Below, one piece after another: positions 33,559 to 40,779 of a stretch of DNA of 64,000 nucleotides. Numbering within the stretch: position 1 is the first letter of the stretch; the number at the start of each line of letters is the position of its first letter. The notes beneath the pieces were generated by a model. It was not told where the DNA came from and searched no databases. It saw nothing but the letters and a program-made list of their open reading frames with translations. A program made the position numbers and the translations under genes. The DNA is from Olsenella sp. kh2p3 (lineage in GTDB: Bacteria > Actinomycetota > Coriobacteriia > Coriobacteriales > Atopobiaceae): NCBI GenBank assembly GCA_900119625.1, contig FPKD01000001.1, positions 186,001 through 250,000 of the forward strand, read 5' to 3'.

Positions 33559-34437
33559 TTACCCGAGAAGCGCCTCCAGGTACGTCGCAAAGCCGCTCTC
33601 GGCGTTGGTCGCCGTCACGTGGTCTGCCTCGGCGAGCAGCGCCTCGCACGCGTTGCCCACGGCCACGCCGTCCCCCGCCGCGCGAATCATCTCCAGGTCG
33701 TTGGGCGAGTCGCCAAACGCCACGCTCTGCTCGCGCGCAATGCCAAGCCTGTCGCAGAGCCACGCCAGCGCGGAGCCCTTCGACGCCCACGCGTCCACCA
33801 CTTCGATGGCGCTCCCGTAGGAACCCGTGTGCCGCAGCGTGGGGTCCTCCTCCACGGCCAAGCGCGCAGCACAGGCGACCTCGCGCGCGCCAGCGCCAAC
33901 GCCCCAGCACATGCCTACGCGCTCGACCGTGCGAGCGTCGAGGATCACCTGCTCGAGTGGCTTGTCCACCAGCGTGCGCGACGCCTGCATGTACGCAGTC
34001 TGGGCCGCGGACAGCCCCAGCTGCCCGATAAGCTCCCAGCTCGCCCTGTTGGTAAGCACGCGGCCATCGGCAAACACATCGAAGGTCATGCGGTCGAGAA
34101 GCCCGCCCACGCGCGAGAGCAGTGCCAGCGCGCGCCGTGCGCCCAGGCTCTGGTCGAGAAGGACCTTCTCGGACGCGGCATCGATCACCACGGAGCCGTC
34201 CGAAGGCACGCCGTAGTGCGTCGCCGGATGGCGGCGGACCTCGGGCGGAATCGCGTGCCACGCGCGTCCCGTGCAGGGCACAAACTCGATGCCTTCCTCG
34301 GCCAGGCGGTCGAGCATAGCCATGTTGCGCGGCAGCAGCGACTTATCAGGTGCAAGGAAGGTGTCGTCCATGTCCGAGAAGACGATGCGCGGGCGCACGG
34401 GGGCGCCCTGCGCATCAGTGCGAGAGCTACTGCCCAT
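33559..34437 (-). CDS. HAD superfamily hydrolase, Cof type (IIB)
   Basis: 292 residues. Motif I IVFSDMDDTFLAP (nucleophile Asp), motif II PCTGRAW, motif III Lys region and motif IV AFGDSPNDLEMI are all present. Cof-type phosphatases dephosphorylate sugar phosphates, flavin or pyridoxal phosphates; specificity is not readable. The start ATG 34437 overlaps the end of citrate synthase by 11 bp, implying translational coupling. Confidence 0.9.
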   Translation of the reverse strand: MGSSSRTDAQGAPVRPRIVFSDMDDTFLAPDKSLLPRNMAMLDRLAEEGIEFVPCTGRAWHAIPPEVRRHPATHYGVPSDGSVVIDAASEKVLLDQSLGARRALALLSRVGGLLDRMTFDVFADGRVLTNRASWELIGQLGLSAAQTAYMQASRTLVDKPLEQVILDARTVERVGMCWGVGAGAREVACAARLAVEEDPTLRHTGSYGSAIEVVDAWASKGSALAWLCDRLGIAREQSVAFGDSPNDLEMIRAAGDGVAVGNACEALLAEADHVTATNAESGFATYLEALLG

Positions 34438-35953
34438 CTGTCACGCCAGCGTCCTTCTCGCCTGCGGCGCCCTTCTCGCCCGCGGCGTCATCGCGCTCCT
34501 CAAGCGGCACGTACTCGCGCATGTCGAAGACAGAGCGATATGCCGGCCTGATGATGCGGCCCGCGCCGTAGAGCTCCTCCATGCGGTGCGCCGCCCAGCC
34601 GGCAACGCGCGCCATGGCAAAGATGGGCGTGTAGAGGTCCTTGGGCACGCCCAGCATGGAGTAAACAAAGCCCGTGTACATGTCGATGTTGGCGCAGATG
34701 GGCTTCTTGGTGCCCTTGACGTTGCGCATGACCTCGGGCCCCAGGCGCTCGATGCTCTCGATGAGGTCGAGCTTGTCCTCGGCGCCCTTGCTGTGCGCAA
34801 GCTTGCGCGCATAACGCTTGACCAGCTGTGCGCGGGGGTCGGAGAGTGTGTAGACCGCATGGCCAAGGCCGTAGATGAGGCCGGTCTTGTCGAAGGCCTC
34901 GCCGCGGACGATCTTCTCGAGATAGCCCGCCACCTCGTCGTCGTTGGTCCAGTCGGCCACGTGGGAGCCAATGTCGTCAATCATCTGGCCAACCTTGAAG
35001 TTGGCGCCGCCGTGCTTGGGCCCCTTGAGCGAGCCCAGCGCCGCCGCATAGGCGGAGTAGGCGTCGGTCCCCGAGGACGAGAGCACGCGCGTGGTGAAGG
35101 TGGAGTTGTTGCCGCCGCCATGCTCCACGTGGAGCATGAGCATCACATCGAGCATCATGGCCTCGTCGTGCGTGAAGCCCTCGTCACCGCGAAGCACGTC
35201 GAGCACCGTCTCGGCCATCGAGAAGCCCTCGCGCGCGGGCGGCACCACCAGGCGGTCCTCGTTCATGGCCGCCACGCTTGCGGCATGGGCCACAGCTGCC
35301 GTGCGCGGCCAGCGGCCAAGGAGCGAGAGGGCCACGTCAATCTCGTGCTCGGGCGAGGTGTCGTCCGGCGTGGGGTCGAAGGCGTACAGCAGGAGCGTGG
35401 CGCGCTGCAGCACGTTCATGATCGAGTGGCTGTACGTGGTGCGGGGGAAGATCGAGAGGTAGCCGTCGGGCAGCTGCCTGCGCGAGTCGATGCGAGCGCG
35501 GAAATCGTCCAGCTCGGCGGTAGTGGGCAGGTGCCCGGTGATCACGAGGTAGGCCACCTCCTCGTAGCCAAAGCGGTCCTCGCGCTGCGGTCCTGCCACC
35601 AGGTCATCAATGTGGTAGCCACGAAGGATGAGGTCACCCTTGTCGGGCACGACCACGCCGTTCTCCTTGGTGTAGCCGTGGACGTTCGAGATGGTAGTGA
35701 GACCCACGAGCACGCCGGAGCCATCGGCGTTGCGCAGGCCGCGCTTCACGTCGTAACGGCTGTAGAGGTCGCCGTCCAGGACGTCGGCGTCCTTGTAGCC
35801 GTCATAGAGGCCATCGGAGACGGCGGGACGGCCCAGGGCCTTGGACGGCATGGGGTAGGCATCCGCCACGTGCGTCATGGCGGAGGTGTCGAGCGTCGAG
35901 AGGATGGGCCCAAAGACCTCGTTCCTGCTGCGGTTTGACTTGAAGAGGGGCAT
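34427..35953 (-). CDS. gltA: Citrate synthase
   Basis: 508 residues, longer than the usual 370-440 because of an N-terminal extension of about 60 residues. Catalytic features: MLHVEHGGGNNSTFTTRV (His), YGLGHAVYTLSDPR (second His), NIDMYTGFVYSML (Asp) and the CoA-binding PIFAMARVAGWAAH. It condenses acetyl-CoA with oxaloacetate, most likely as part of an incomplete TCA branch toward glutamate, as Coriobacteriia generally lack a full cycle (general knowledge; no other TCA gene is in the window). A 2-methylcitrate activity is possible. It is downstream of a small ACT-domain gene by 74 bp. Confidence 0.94.
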   Translation of the reverse strand: MPLFKSNRSRNEVFGPILSTLDTSAMTHVADAYPMPSKALGRPAVSDGLYDGYKDADVLDGDLYSRYDVKRGLRNADGSGVLVGLTTISNVHGYTKENGVVVPDKGDLILRGYHIDDLVAGPQREDRFGYEEVAYLVITGHLPTTAELDDFRARIDSRRQLPDGYLSIFPRTTYSHSIMNVLQRATLLLYAFDPTPDDTSPEHEIDVALSLLGRWPRTAAVAHAASVAAMNEDRLVVPPAREGFSMAETVLDVLRGDEGFTHDEAMMLDVMLMLHVEHGGGNNSTFTTRVLSSSGTDAYSAYAAALGSLKGPKHGGANFKVGQMIDDIGSHVADWTNDDEVAGYLEKIVRGEAFDKTGLIYGLGHAVYTLSDPRAQLVKRYARKLAHSKGAEDKLDLIESIERLGPEVMRNVKGTKKPICANIDMYTGFVYSMLGVPKDLYTPIFAMARVAGWAAHRMEELYGAGRIIRPAYRSVFDMREYVPLEERDDAAGEKGAAGEKDAGVTDGQ

Positions 35954-36027
35954 GGCCTAACACCTTTCTCGCCGTCCCGCACCGCGAGACGGACGCGCCG
36001 AAGACCGTTAGCTTGCGCTGAGAGGAG

Positions 36028-36324
36028 CTACAGGCGGTACATGTAGCGGAAGACTTCCTCGCGCTGAATGCGAATCTGGACGCCCAGGCGCTCCGAGAGC
36101 GCGTCGAGGGCACCCTTGAGCTCGGAGAAGTCTGTCTTGACCTGTGCCAGGTCCACGAGCATGGTCATCGTGAACGTGCCCTGGAGGATGGTCTGCGAGA
36201 TGTCGAGGATGTTGGCGGAACGCTCAGAGAGCTCCGTGGACACTGCTGCAACGATGCCCGGGCGGTCATGCCCCAGGACGGTGATGATCGCGCGGTTCTG
36301 GTCTGTCTCGTCTGCGGTGGGCAC
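36028..36324 (-). CDS. ACT domain protein (UPF0237 type)
   Basis: 98 residues from GTG 36324, with AAGGAGG six bases upstream. A single ACT domain AIITVLGHDRPGIVAAVSTE, with LQGTFTMTMLVDL and a C-terminal LGVQIRIQREEVFRYMYRL, matches the UPF0237 family. ACT domains bind amino acids or similar ligands; stand-alone ones are thought to regulate enzymes. Being upstream of citrate synthase in the same direction, it may tie glutamate-branch metabolism to an amino-acid signal (inference). Confidence 0.88.
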   Translation of the reverse strand: MPTADETDQNRAIITVLGHDRPGIVAAVSTELSERSANILDISQTILQGTFTMTMLVDLAQVKTDFSELKGALDALSERLGVQIRIQREEVFRYMYRL

Positions 36325-36466
36325 GAATCCTCCTTGGTCGAGGCCATAAGGTTGAGTGAGACCAATTCTACCCAAGGTGAGCGCTTTGCCCACGCTTTGG
36401 CGAGAATGGCAACGCAGCGGAAAGAATGTGGTGGCTGCCTGCTGCGAGAACGCCGTTGGCAACAAG

Positions 36467-36495
36467 AAAGCCAGCCGCGCGTGGCGGCCGGCTTT
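36467..36495 (-). terminator. Intrinsic terminator of carD
   Basis: AAAGCCAGCCGC pairs with GCGGCCGGCTTT with one mismatch; on the minus strand the stem is followed by CTTGTTG. It lies 31 bp beyond the carD stop. Confidence 0.75.
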
Positions 36496-36525
36496 GCATG
36501 CGAAAAGTGTCTGGAAACGCGCTAG

Positions 36526-37026
36526 CTAGTTCTCCTCGTCAGCGGCATCAAGCGCGCCCTCGAAGAGCGCCTGGACGTCCTCGGGCGTGGTGTCAAGCAC
36601 AACGGAGAGCTCCTGGAGCGAACGGGCCGTTGCCAGCTTGAGGATGCGGTCAAAGGCAACGGGCGGCTTCTTGTTGCGGGACTTGACCTCGTCGATGCGC
36701 TCGCGGAAGGTTTTTACGATGCGTACGGAGTCCTGGCAGCTACCACGGCGAATCTCGTCCTTGAAGTGCTGCTCCTCCAGGGTTCCACTGTGCTCGGAGT
36801 AGGACTCCACCTCCATAGTGGGGTACTCGTCGATGATGGCACGGGCCTCCTCCGCCGAGAGAACCGGGCGCAGGCGAGACTCGCTGGAGACGGGATAGCT
36901 GATGCGCATGGGATGGCGCTCCCCAACGGGCATGAGCTGGTAGCAGGGGGTGGGACCATCTGTCACATCCTCAACGCGGCACACGCCCTGACCGGGATGG
37001 ACAACGTACTCACCAATCTCATACAT
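36526..37026 (-). CDS. carD: CarD family transcriptional regulator
   Basis: 166 residues from ATG 37026, preceded by AAAGGAG. The N-terminal Tudor-like RNA-polymerase-interacting domain is MYEIGEYVVHPGQGVCRVED with YQLMPVGERHPMRISYPV, and the C-terminal part is the helical DNA-contact domain (LKLATARSLQELSVVLDT). CarD binds the RNA polymerase beta subunit and stabilises open promoter complexes, mainly at rRNA genes. Single-gene unit with its own extended -10 promoter and terminator. Confidence 0.94.
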   Translation of the reverse strand: MYEIGEYVVHPGQGVCRVEDVTDGPTPCYQLMPVGERHPMRISYPVSSESRLRPVLSAEEARAIIDEYPTMEVESYSEHSGTLEEQHFKDEIRRGSCQDSVRIVKTFRERIDEVKSRNKKPPVAFDRILKLATARSLQELSVVLDTTPEDVQALFEGALDAADEEN

Positions 37027-37052
37027 GCGAAAACTCCTTTCTCATGCATATG

Positions 37053-37061
37053 ATATTAGCA
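37053..37061 (-). promoter_or_regulatory. Extended -10 promoter of carD
   Basis: On the minus strand TGCTAATAT is an extended -10 box about 27 bp before the start codon, leaving room for AAAGGAG. A convincing -35 is not seen. Confidence 0.5.
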
Positions 37062-37224
37062 CGATAACGTCGTTTTCTATACCGTTTGGATATATGTCCT
37101 TGCCTATTGCGGCAAAGCACACTATCTTGTGTGGTTTATTTCGTTGTGGCGTGGGTACGGGGCGGATTCCATTGTCCCTATGCCAATCCCAACTCCCCCG
37201 TCGCAGTCACGCGCTCAGCCAATT

Positions 37225-37230
37225 TATAAT
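37225..37230 (+). promoter_or_regulatory. Possible -10 box for toxin-antitoxin locus
   Basis: A perfect TATAAT stands in an AT-rich patch about 54 bp before the toxin ATG. The -35 is unclear. The block 37060-37560 is AT-richer than its neighbours, in line with acquired DNA. Confidence 0.4.
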
Positions 37231-37283
37231 AACGTAGTAGAATATTGTAGTAGTAAATCGGGTACTAGGAGTAGGGATAGCAT

Positions 37284-37559
37284 ATGGATGAACCAATAGT
37301 GCATCCCCGCATCACAAGAGAGCATCCGCAACTGTCCGTGGAAGACGTTAGGTACGCTTGGGAGCACTCCTATTACGAGGCCTTGCGACCGGAAAGCCCC
37401 AATTTCCCGGAGTATCTCTGGATAGGAAGGGATAAACACGGGTGAGAGGTTGAGATGGTAGGAACAATGACCACCCAAGGCTGGCTCATATATCACGCAA
37501 ATACGCCCGTATCAAAAAGGGTTAAAGCAGAGGTCAAAAGAAATGAGAGAAGGGAGTAG
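37284..37559 (+). pseudogene. Toxin gene of a type II toxin-antitoxin pair, interrupted by in-frame TGA
   Basis: ATG 37284 opens a frame that reads MDEPIVHPRITREHPQLSVE and ends in WIGRDKHG at TGA 37443. Read through that TGA, the same frame continues EVEMVGTMTTQGWLIYHANT and PVSKRVKAEVKRNERRE to TAG 37557, two bases before the antitoxin ATG. The sum, 92 codons including the TGA, looks like a family of about 90-residue toxins in which 'G-x-D-x-x-G-R-x-x-E' is followed by a W-L-I-x-H-A strand; the TGA stands where Arg (CGA) is expected. So a single C-to-T change probably inactivated the toxin. I do not assign a named family (BrnT- or DUF4258-like is possible). Confidence 0.75.
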
Positions 37560-37561
37560 CC

Positions 37562-37843
37562 ATGGCAGAGTACAAGCTTCCCAATGGCCACGTCCTTACC
37601 GACGAGGAAATCGAACAGCGCGCAAAAGCCTGGGAGGACGGCAGCTGGGATGGGCATCTCACCACCATACGCGCAGGCCGCCCGCGTCTCTCGGATGAGG
37701 CGAACGCTAACTTGTCCTTCAAGTGTCCAAAGTCTGGTGCAGAGCTCATTGCCCGCGCCGCAGAGGCAAGCGGAGTCAACAAGTCAACGTTCATCCGAGA
37801 TGCGGCAATCGAGAAAGCAATGCACATCCTCGCCGCAAGCTAG
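37562..37843 (+). CDS. Ribbon-helix-helix antitoxin
   Basis: 93 residues from ATG 37562, with AAGGGAG five bases upstream. N-terminal toxin-facing part (MAEYKLPNGHVLTDEEIEQR), then a C-terminal RHH-like DNA-binding part (RPRLSDEANANLSFKCPKSG, AEASGVNKSTFIRDAAIEKA). The gene follows the interrupted toxin by 2 bp, the normal toxin-first order. With the toxin broken, the antitoxin is intact; it may still repress its own promoter or protect against related toxins (inference). A hairpin at 37851-37888 ends the unit. Confidence 0.8.
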   Translation: MAEYKLPNGHVLTDEEIEQRAKAWEDGSWDGHLTTIRAGRPRLSDEANANLSFKCPKSGAELIARAAEASGVNKSTFIRDAAIEKAMHILAAS

Positions 37844-37850
37844 CAACAGC

Positions 37851-37888
37851 AAGGCAGGGCAGTCGCGATAAGCCGACGTCCCTGCCTT
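37851..37888 (+). terminator. Terminator-like hairpin after antitoxin gene
   Basis: AAGGCAGGG (37851-37859) pairs perfectly with CCCTGCCTT (37880-37888), with an inner GTCG/CGAC pairing in the loop. It separates the antitoxin gene from the convergent cyclophilin gene. Confidence 0.65.
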
Positions 37889-37899
37889 AGAGCACGTCC

Positions 37900-38652
37900 C
37901 TAGTCGACCATCGTGATGGAAGCAATGACGGGCTGATCTTCCTTGGAGAGAATCCCGTTGGAATCGCCCTTGTCGGCAGTCGCATTCACAATGGCGTCAA
38001 CCACGTCCATGCCGTCCGTCACGTTGCCAAAGGCGGCGTACTGTCCGTTGAGCGAGGCCGCCGTCTTCTGGACGATGAAGAACTGCGAGCTGGCCGAGTT
38101 GTAGTCCGACGAACGCGCCATCGAGATGGTGCCGCGCACGTGGGCGATGTCGTTCTTCACCCCGTTTGCCGAGAACTCGCCCTTGATGGTGGTCCCCGAG
38201 CCGCCGGTACCGTCGCCGTTGGGGTCGCCGCCCTGGATCATGAAGTCCTTCACCACACGGTGGAAGGTGAGCCCGTTGTAGAAGCCCTGCTCGACCAAGT
38301 CGGCAAAGTTGGACACGGTGATGGGGGCGACGTTGGCGTTCAAGGCAACCGAGATGGTGCCGTAGTCCGTGACCTCGATGGTAGCGTGGTGGACGCCCGA
38401 GGCGTAGGGGCCCGTGGGCTGGTCGCTAGTGTCCGTAGCATCGCTGCTCGTCGAGGAGTTAGACGACGTGTCCGAAGAGGACGAGGAGGTGCTTGCGCTC
38501 CCCTCTCCGCTCGCGCTGGAGGAGGCTCCGCAGGCGGCAAGCGAGAAGGACGCCGCAGCAAGCGCCAGGCCCATGAAGCCGCGCCTTGTGATGGCCGCGT
38601 ATGCCGTACGTACGTTGTTCTCGCCAAACGTATCCTGGTTGTCCTGGTCCAT
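37900..38652 (-). CDS. Cyclophilin-type peptidyl-prolyl isomerase lipoprotein (Tat signal)
   Basis: About 250 residues. A twin-arginine signal with lipobox (TRRGFMGLALAAASFSLAAC) is followed by a long Ser/Asp-rich linker and a cyclophilin domain: YNGLTFHRVVKDFMIQGGDP, FSANGVKNDIAHVRGTISMA, SSQFFIVQ and YAAFGNVTDGMDVVDAI. The active-site Arg (FHRV) and Phe/Gln (FMIQGG) residues are present. It would catalyse proline isomerisation of exported proteins at the outer face of the membrane. The start is uncertain: ATG 38652 fits a normal Tat n-region, while ATG 38688 or 38694 are longer options; none has a good ribosome-binding site. Confidence 0.9.
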   Translation of the reverse strand: MDQDNQDTFGENNVRTAYAAITRRGFMGLALAAASFSLAACGASSSASGEGSASTSSSSSDTSSNSSTSSDATDTSDQPTGPYASGVHHATIEVTDYGTISVALNANVAPITVSNFADLVEQGFYNGLTFHRVVKDFMIQGGDPNGDGTGGSGTTIKGEFSANGVKNDIAHVRGTISMARSSDYNSASSQFFIVQKTAASLNGQYAAFGNVTDGMDVVDAIVNATADKGDSNGILSKEDQPVIASITMVD

Positions 38653-38728
38653 GGGTGCGCCAATCGTCGTGGGGTCTGTCAGCGCCATCACCATACCAGC
38701 CACATGTGAAAGGCCCGTAGGGCGAGAG

Positions 38729-38757
38729 TGAGACAAAGGGAAACTCCCTTTGTCTCA
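38729..38757. repeat. GAGACAAAGGGA hairpin family, copy 4
   Basis: TGAGACAAAGGGA (38729-38741) and TCCCTTTGTCTCA (38745-38757) with loop AAC, identical to copies 3 and 5. It lies between the start regions of the cyclophilin gene (minus) and the beta-helix gene (plus), so here it is not at a gene end. Confidence 0.92.
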
Positions 38758-38895
38758 TTTCAGCCTCACGGCAGGTTGCTTTGAGCATCAGTTCAACGTT
38801 ATGCCAGCCTGTTGTCATTGCGCACGCGACGCCAACGCGCCCTTCTCGGCTGGACATACTGTGGCCAACAGCAACTCCAGACGAGGAGGGACACC

Positions 38896-40677
38896 ATGAG
38901 AAGTGAAGCGTTTGAACGCAGGGACTCGATCATGCGCAAGGCGGGCGTCGCAGTTGTCACGGGAGCGCTGCTCATCTCGATGTCTCCCCTGCCCGCGCTG
39001 GCCGAGGGCACAAGCAGCAGCTCTGGCTCCAGCACGGCGACGAGCCAACCCACAGGCGAGCCTCCCTCGGGCGGCGGGTCTGCCCCAGGTGACGCCGGCG
39101 GCAGCATGCCTGGCGGAGGAGGCGGTGGCACTGGTGGTGCCAACACGATGGCGTACGACTACACGGGCACGCTCTCCGGCGCGCTCACGGCAGACGGAGA
39201 CAGCCAGGAGGCCTCGGACCAGACCATCACCGCAACCGACGCCGACGCGAACGCAGCCCTGGCGGAGAACGGCGGCACGCTTGCGCTCTCGGGCGTCACG
39301 CTCGAGAAGTCCGGCGACGACACCAACGGAGACAACTGCAACTTCTACGGCGTGAACTCGATCCTTCTCGCCACGGGCGACGGCTCTACCGCGAAGGTCT
39401 CGAACTCCGAGCTCGACGCCACGAGCGAGGGCTCCAACGCAATCTTTGCCACCGACGGCGCGACCGTCTACGCAAACGGGGACACCATCACCACCTCGGC
39501 CGGCAACTCGCGCGGGCTTGACGCCACCTACGACGGCACCATCATCGCAAACGAGATGGGCATCTCGACCCAGGGCGACCACAGCGCGAGCATCGCCACC
39601 GACCGCGGCGGCGGCAACATCTCGGTGACCAACTCCACGCTCTCGACCGCGGGTTCCGGCTCTCCCCTGCTCTACTCGACCGGCGACATAGAGGTCTCGG
39701 GCGTGACGGGCACGGCCACCGGCAGCCAGATAGCCGGCATGGAGGGACTCAACACCATTCTCATCAACAACTCGACCCTCTCGAGCACCATCACCGACAA
39801 GACCGCCTCCGACCCTGTTGCCAACGCGGTCATCATCTATCAGTCCACCTCGGGTGACGCCGAGTCCACCACCGGCGAGGCGGCAACCTTCCAGGCGGTT
39901 GGCTCCACGCTTTCGAGCGCCATACAGTCCGGCACGTTCTTCTACGTGACCAACACCACAGCAAACATCCTGCTACAGGGCACGACGCTCGACTACGACT
40001 CCTCGGCGGCCAACCTCATCCAGGTGGAGGGCAACGACTCCAACAACTGGGGCACGGCTAGCTCCAACGGCGGCACGGCAACGCTCACGCTTGCGGACGA
40101 GAACGTCAAGGGTAACGTGAGCGTGGACACCATCTCATCGCTGGCGCTCTACCTCACGGGCAACAGCACCTGGACCGGCGCCGCTTCCATCACCGAGAAC
40201 GCCAACGGCTCCACCAGCGACTCCCCCATCACCGTGAACGTGGACGACGGGTCGACCTGGGTGGTGACGGCAGACTCGACCGTCTCGGAGCTCAACGTAG
40301 CCGAGGGCGGGAGCGTGGTGGACGAGAGCGGCAAGGCCGTGACCATCGTGGCCAACGGCCAGACCGTGGTCCAGGGCGACTCGAGCCTCACCGTCACCGT
40401 GACGGGTTCCTACTCGACCACCTACGACGGCAGCGGTGCCTCAAGCGCGGCGACGGACCTCATCGACCGCAGCGCCTTCGACGCAGAGTACGGCACGAGC
40501 ACCACGTTTGCCATGGGTGACAGCACCACCGCCGGCGCGACTGGCACCGCGCAGCCAAGCGCCGCCACGGACTCCTCGGCAGAGGCCGCCGAGAGCGGAA
40601 GCAACGCCAACACTGGCACCGGAAACGTCCTTCTCGACATCTGGAACGCCATCGTGGACTTCTTCACAGGCAGGTAG
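38896..40677 (+). CDS. Secreted beta-helix (adhesin-like) protein
   Basis: 593 residues from ATG 38896 (GAGGAGGG upstream). A signal peptide (MRKAGVAVVTGALLISMSPL ending at ALA) precedes a low-complexity Ser/Gly/Pro stretch and a long Ser/Thr/Asn-rich region of about 450 residues made of short strands such as STAKVSNSELDAT, NISVTNSTLST and TILINNSTLSS, the pattern of right-handed parallel beta-helix proteins. The C terminus is a short Ser/Ala-rich segment and the hydrophobic end NVLLDIWNAIVDFFTGR; no LPXTG motif is seen. Predicted to lie outside the cell and bind surfaces or glycans (inference). Few charged residues and no Cys beyond one near residue 120. Confidence 0.75.
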   Translation: MRSEAFERRDSIMRKAGVAVVTGALLISMSPLPALAEGTSSSSGSSTATSQPTGEPPSGGGSAPGDAGGSMPGGGGGGTGGANTMAYDYTGTLSGALTADGDSQEASDQTITATDADANAALAENGGTLALSGVTLEKSGDDTNGDNCNFYGVNSILLATGDGSTAKVSNSELDATSEGSNAIFATDGATVYANGDTITTSAGNSRGLDATYDGTIIANEMGISTQGDHSASIATDRGGGNISVTNSTLSTAGSGSPLLYSTGDIEVSGVTGTATGSQIAGMEGLNTILINNSTLSSTITDKTASDPVANAVIIYQSTSGDAESTTGEAATFQAVGSTLSSAIQSGTFFYVTNTTANILLQGTTLDYDSSAANLIQVEGNDSNNWGTASSNGGTATLTLADENVKGNVSVDTISSLALYLTGNSTWTGAASITENANGSTSDSPITVNVDDGSTWVVTADSTVSELNVAEGGSVVDESGKAVTIVANGQTVVQGDSSLTVTVTGSYSTTYDGSGASSAATDLIDRSAFDAEYGTSTTFAMGDSTTAGATGTAQPSAATDSSAEAAESGSNANTGTGNVLLDIWNAIVDFFTGR

Positions 40678-40714
40678 GCTGTCTCCCTTCCTCCAGCCTT
40701 GCTGCCATACGCGA

Positions 40715-40745
40715 GCGCCCCCGGTATCCCATCTACCGGGGGCGC
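40715..40745 (+). terminator. Terminator hairpin after beta-helix protein gene
   Basis: GCGCCCCCGGTA pairs perfectly with TACCGGGGGCGC around a 7-nt loop, 38 bp past the stop codon. Hairpin repeat copy 5 starts 6 bp later. Confidence 0.8.
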
Positions 40746-40750
40746 ATTCA

Positions 40751-40779
40751 TGAGACAAAGGGAAACTCCCTTTGTCTCA
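40751..40779. repeat. GAGACAAAGGGA hairpin family, copy 5
   Basis: TGAGACAAAGGGA (40751-40763) and TCCCTTTGTCTCA (40767-40779), loop AAC, identical to copies 3 and 4. On the minus strand its first triplet, TGA, is the stop codon of the tannase gene. Confidence 0.92.

Noticed and set aside
37443..37445. Selenocysteine at the in-frame TGA of the toxin gene
   Set aside because: No reason for selenocysteine in this toxin fold, and relatives are expected to have Arg at that place; I see no convincing SECIS-like hairpin directly after the TGA.
37224..37496. Minus-strand frame of 90 codons opposite the toxin gene
   Set aside because: The plus-strand frame is supported by the toxin-antitoxin layout and conserved segments; the minus frame has no recognisable feature.
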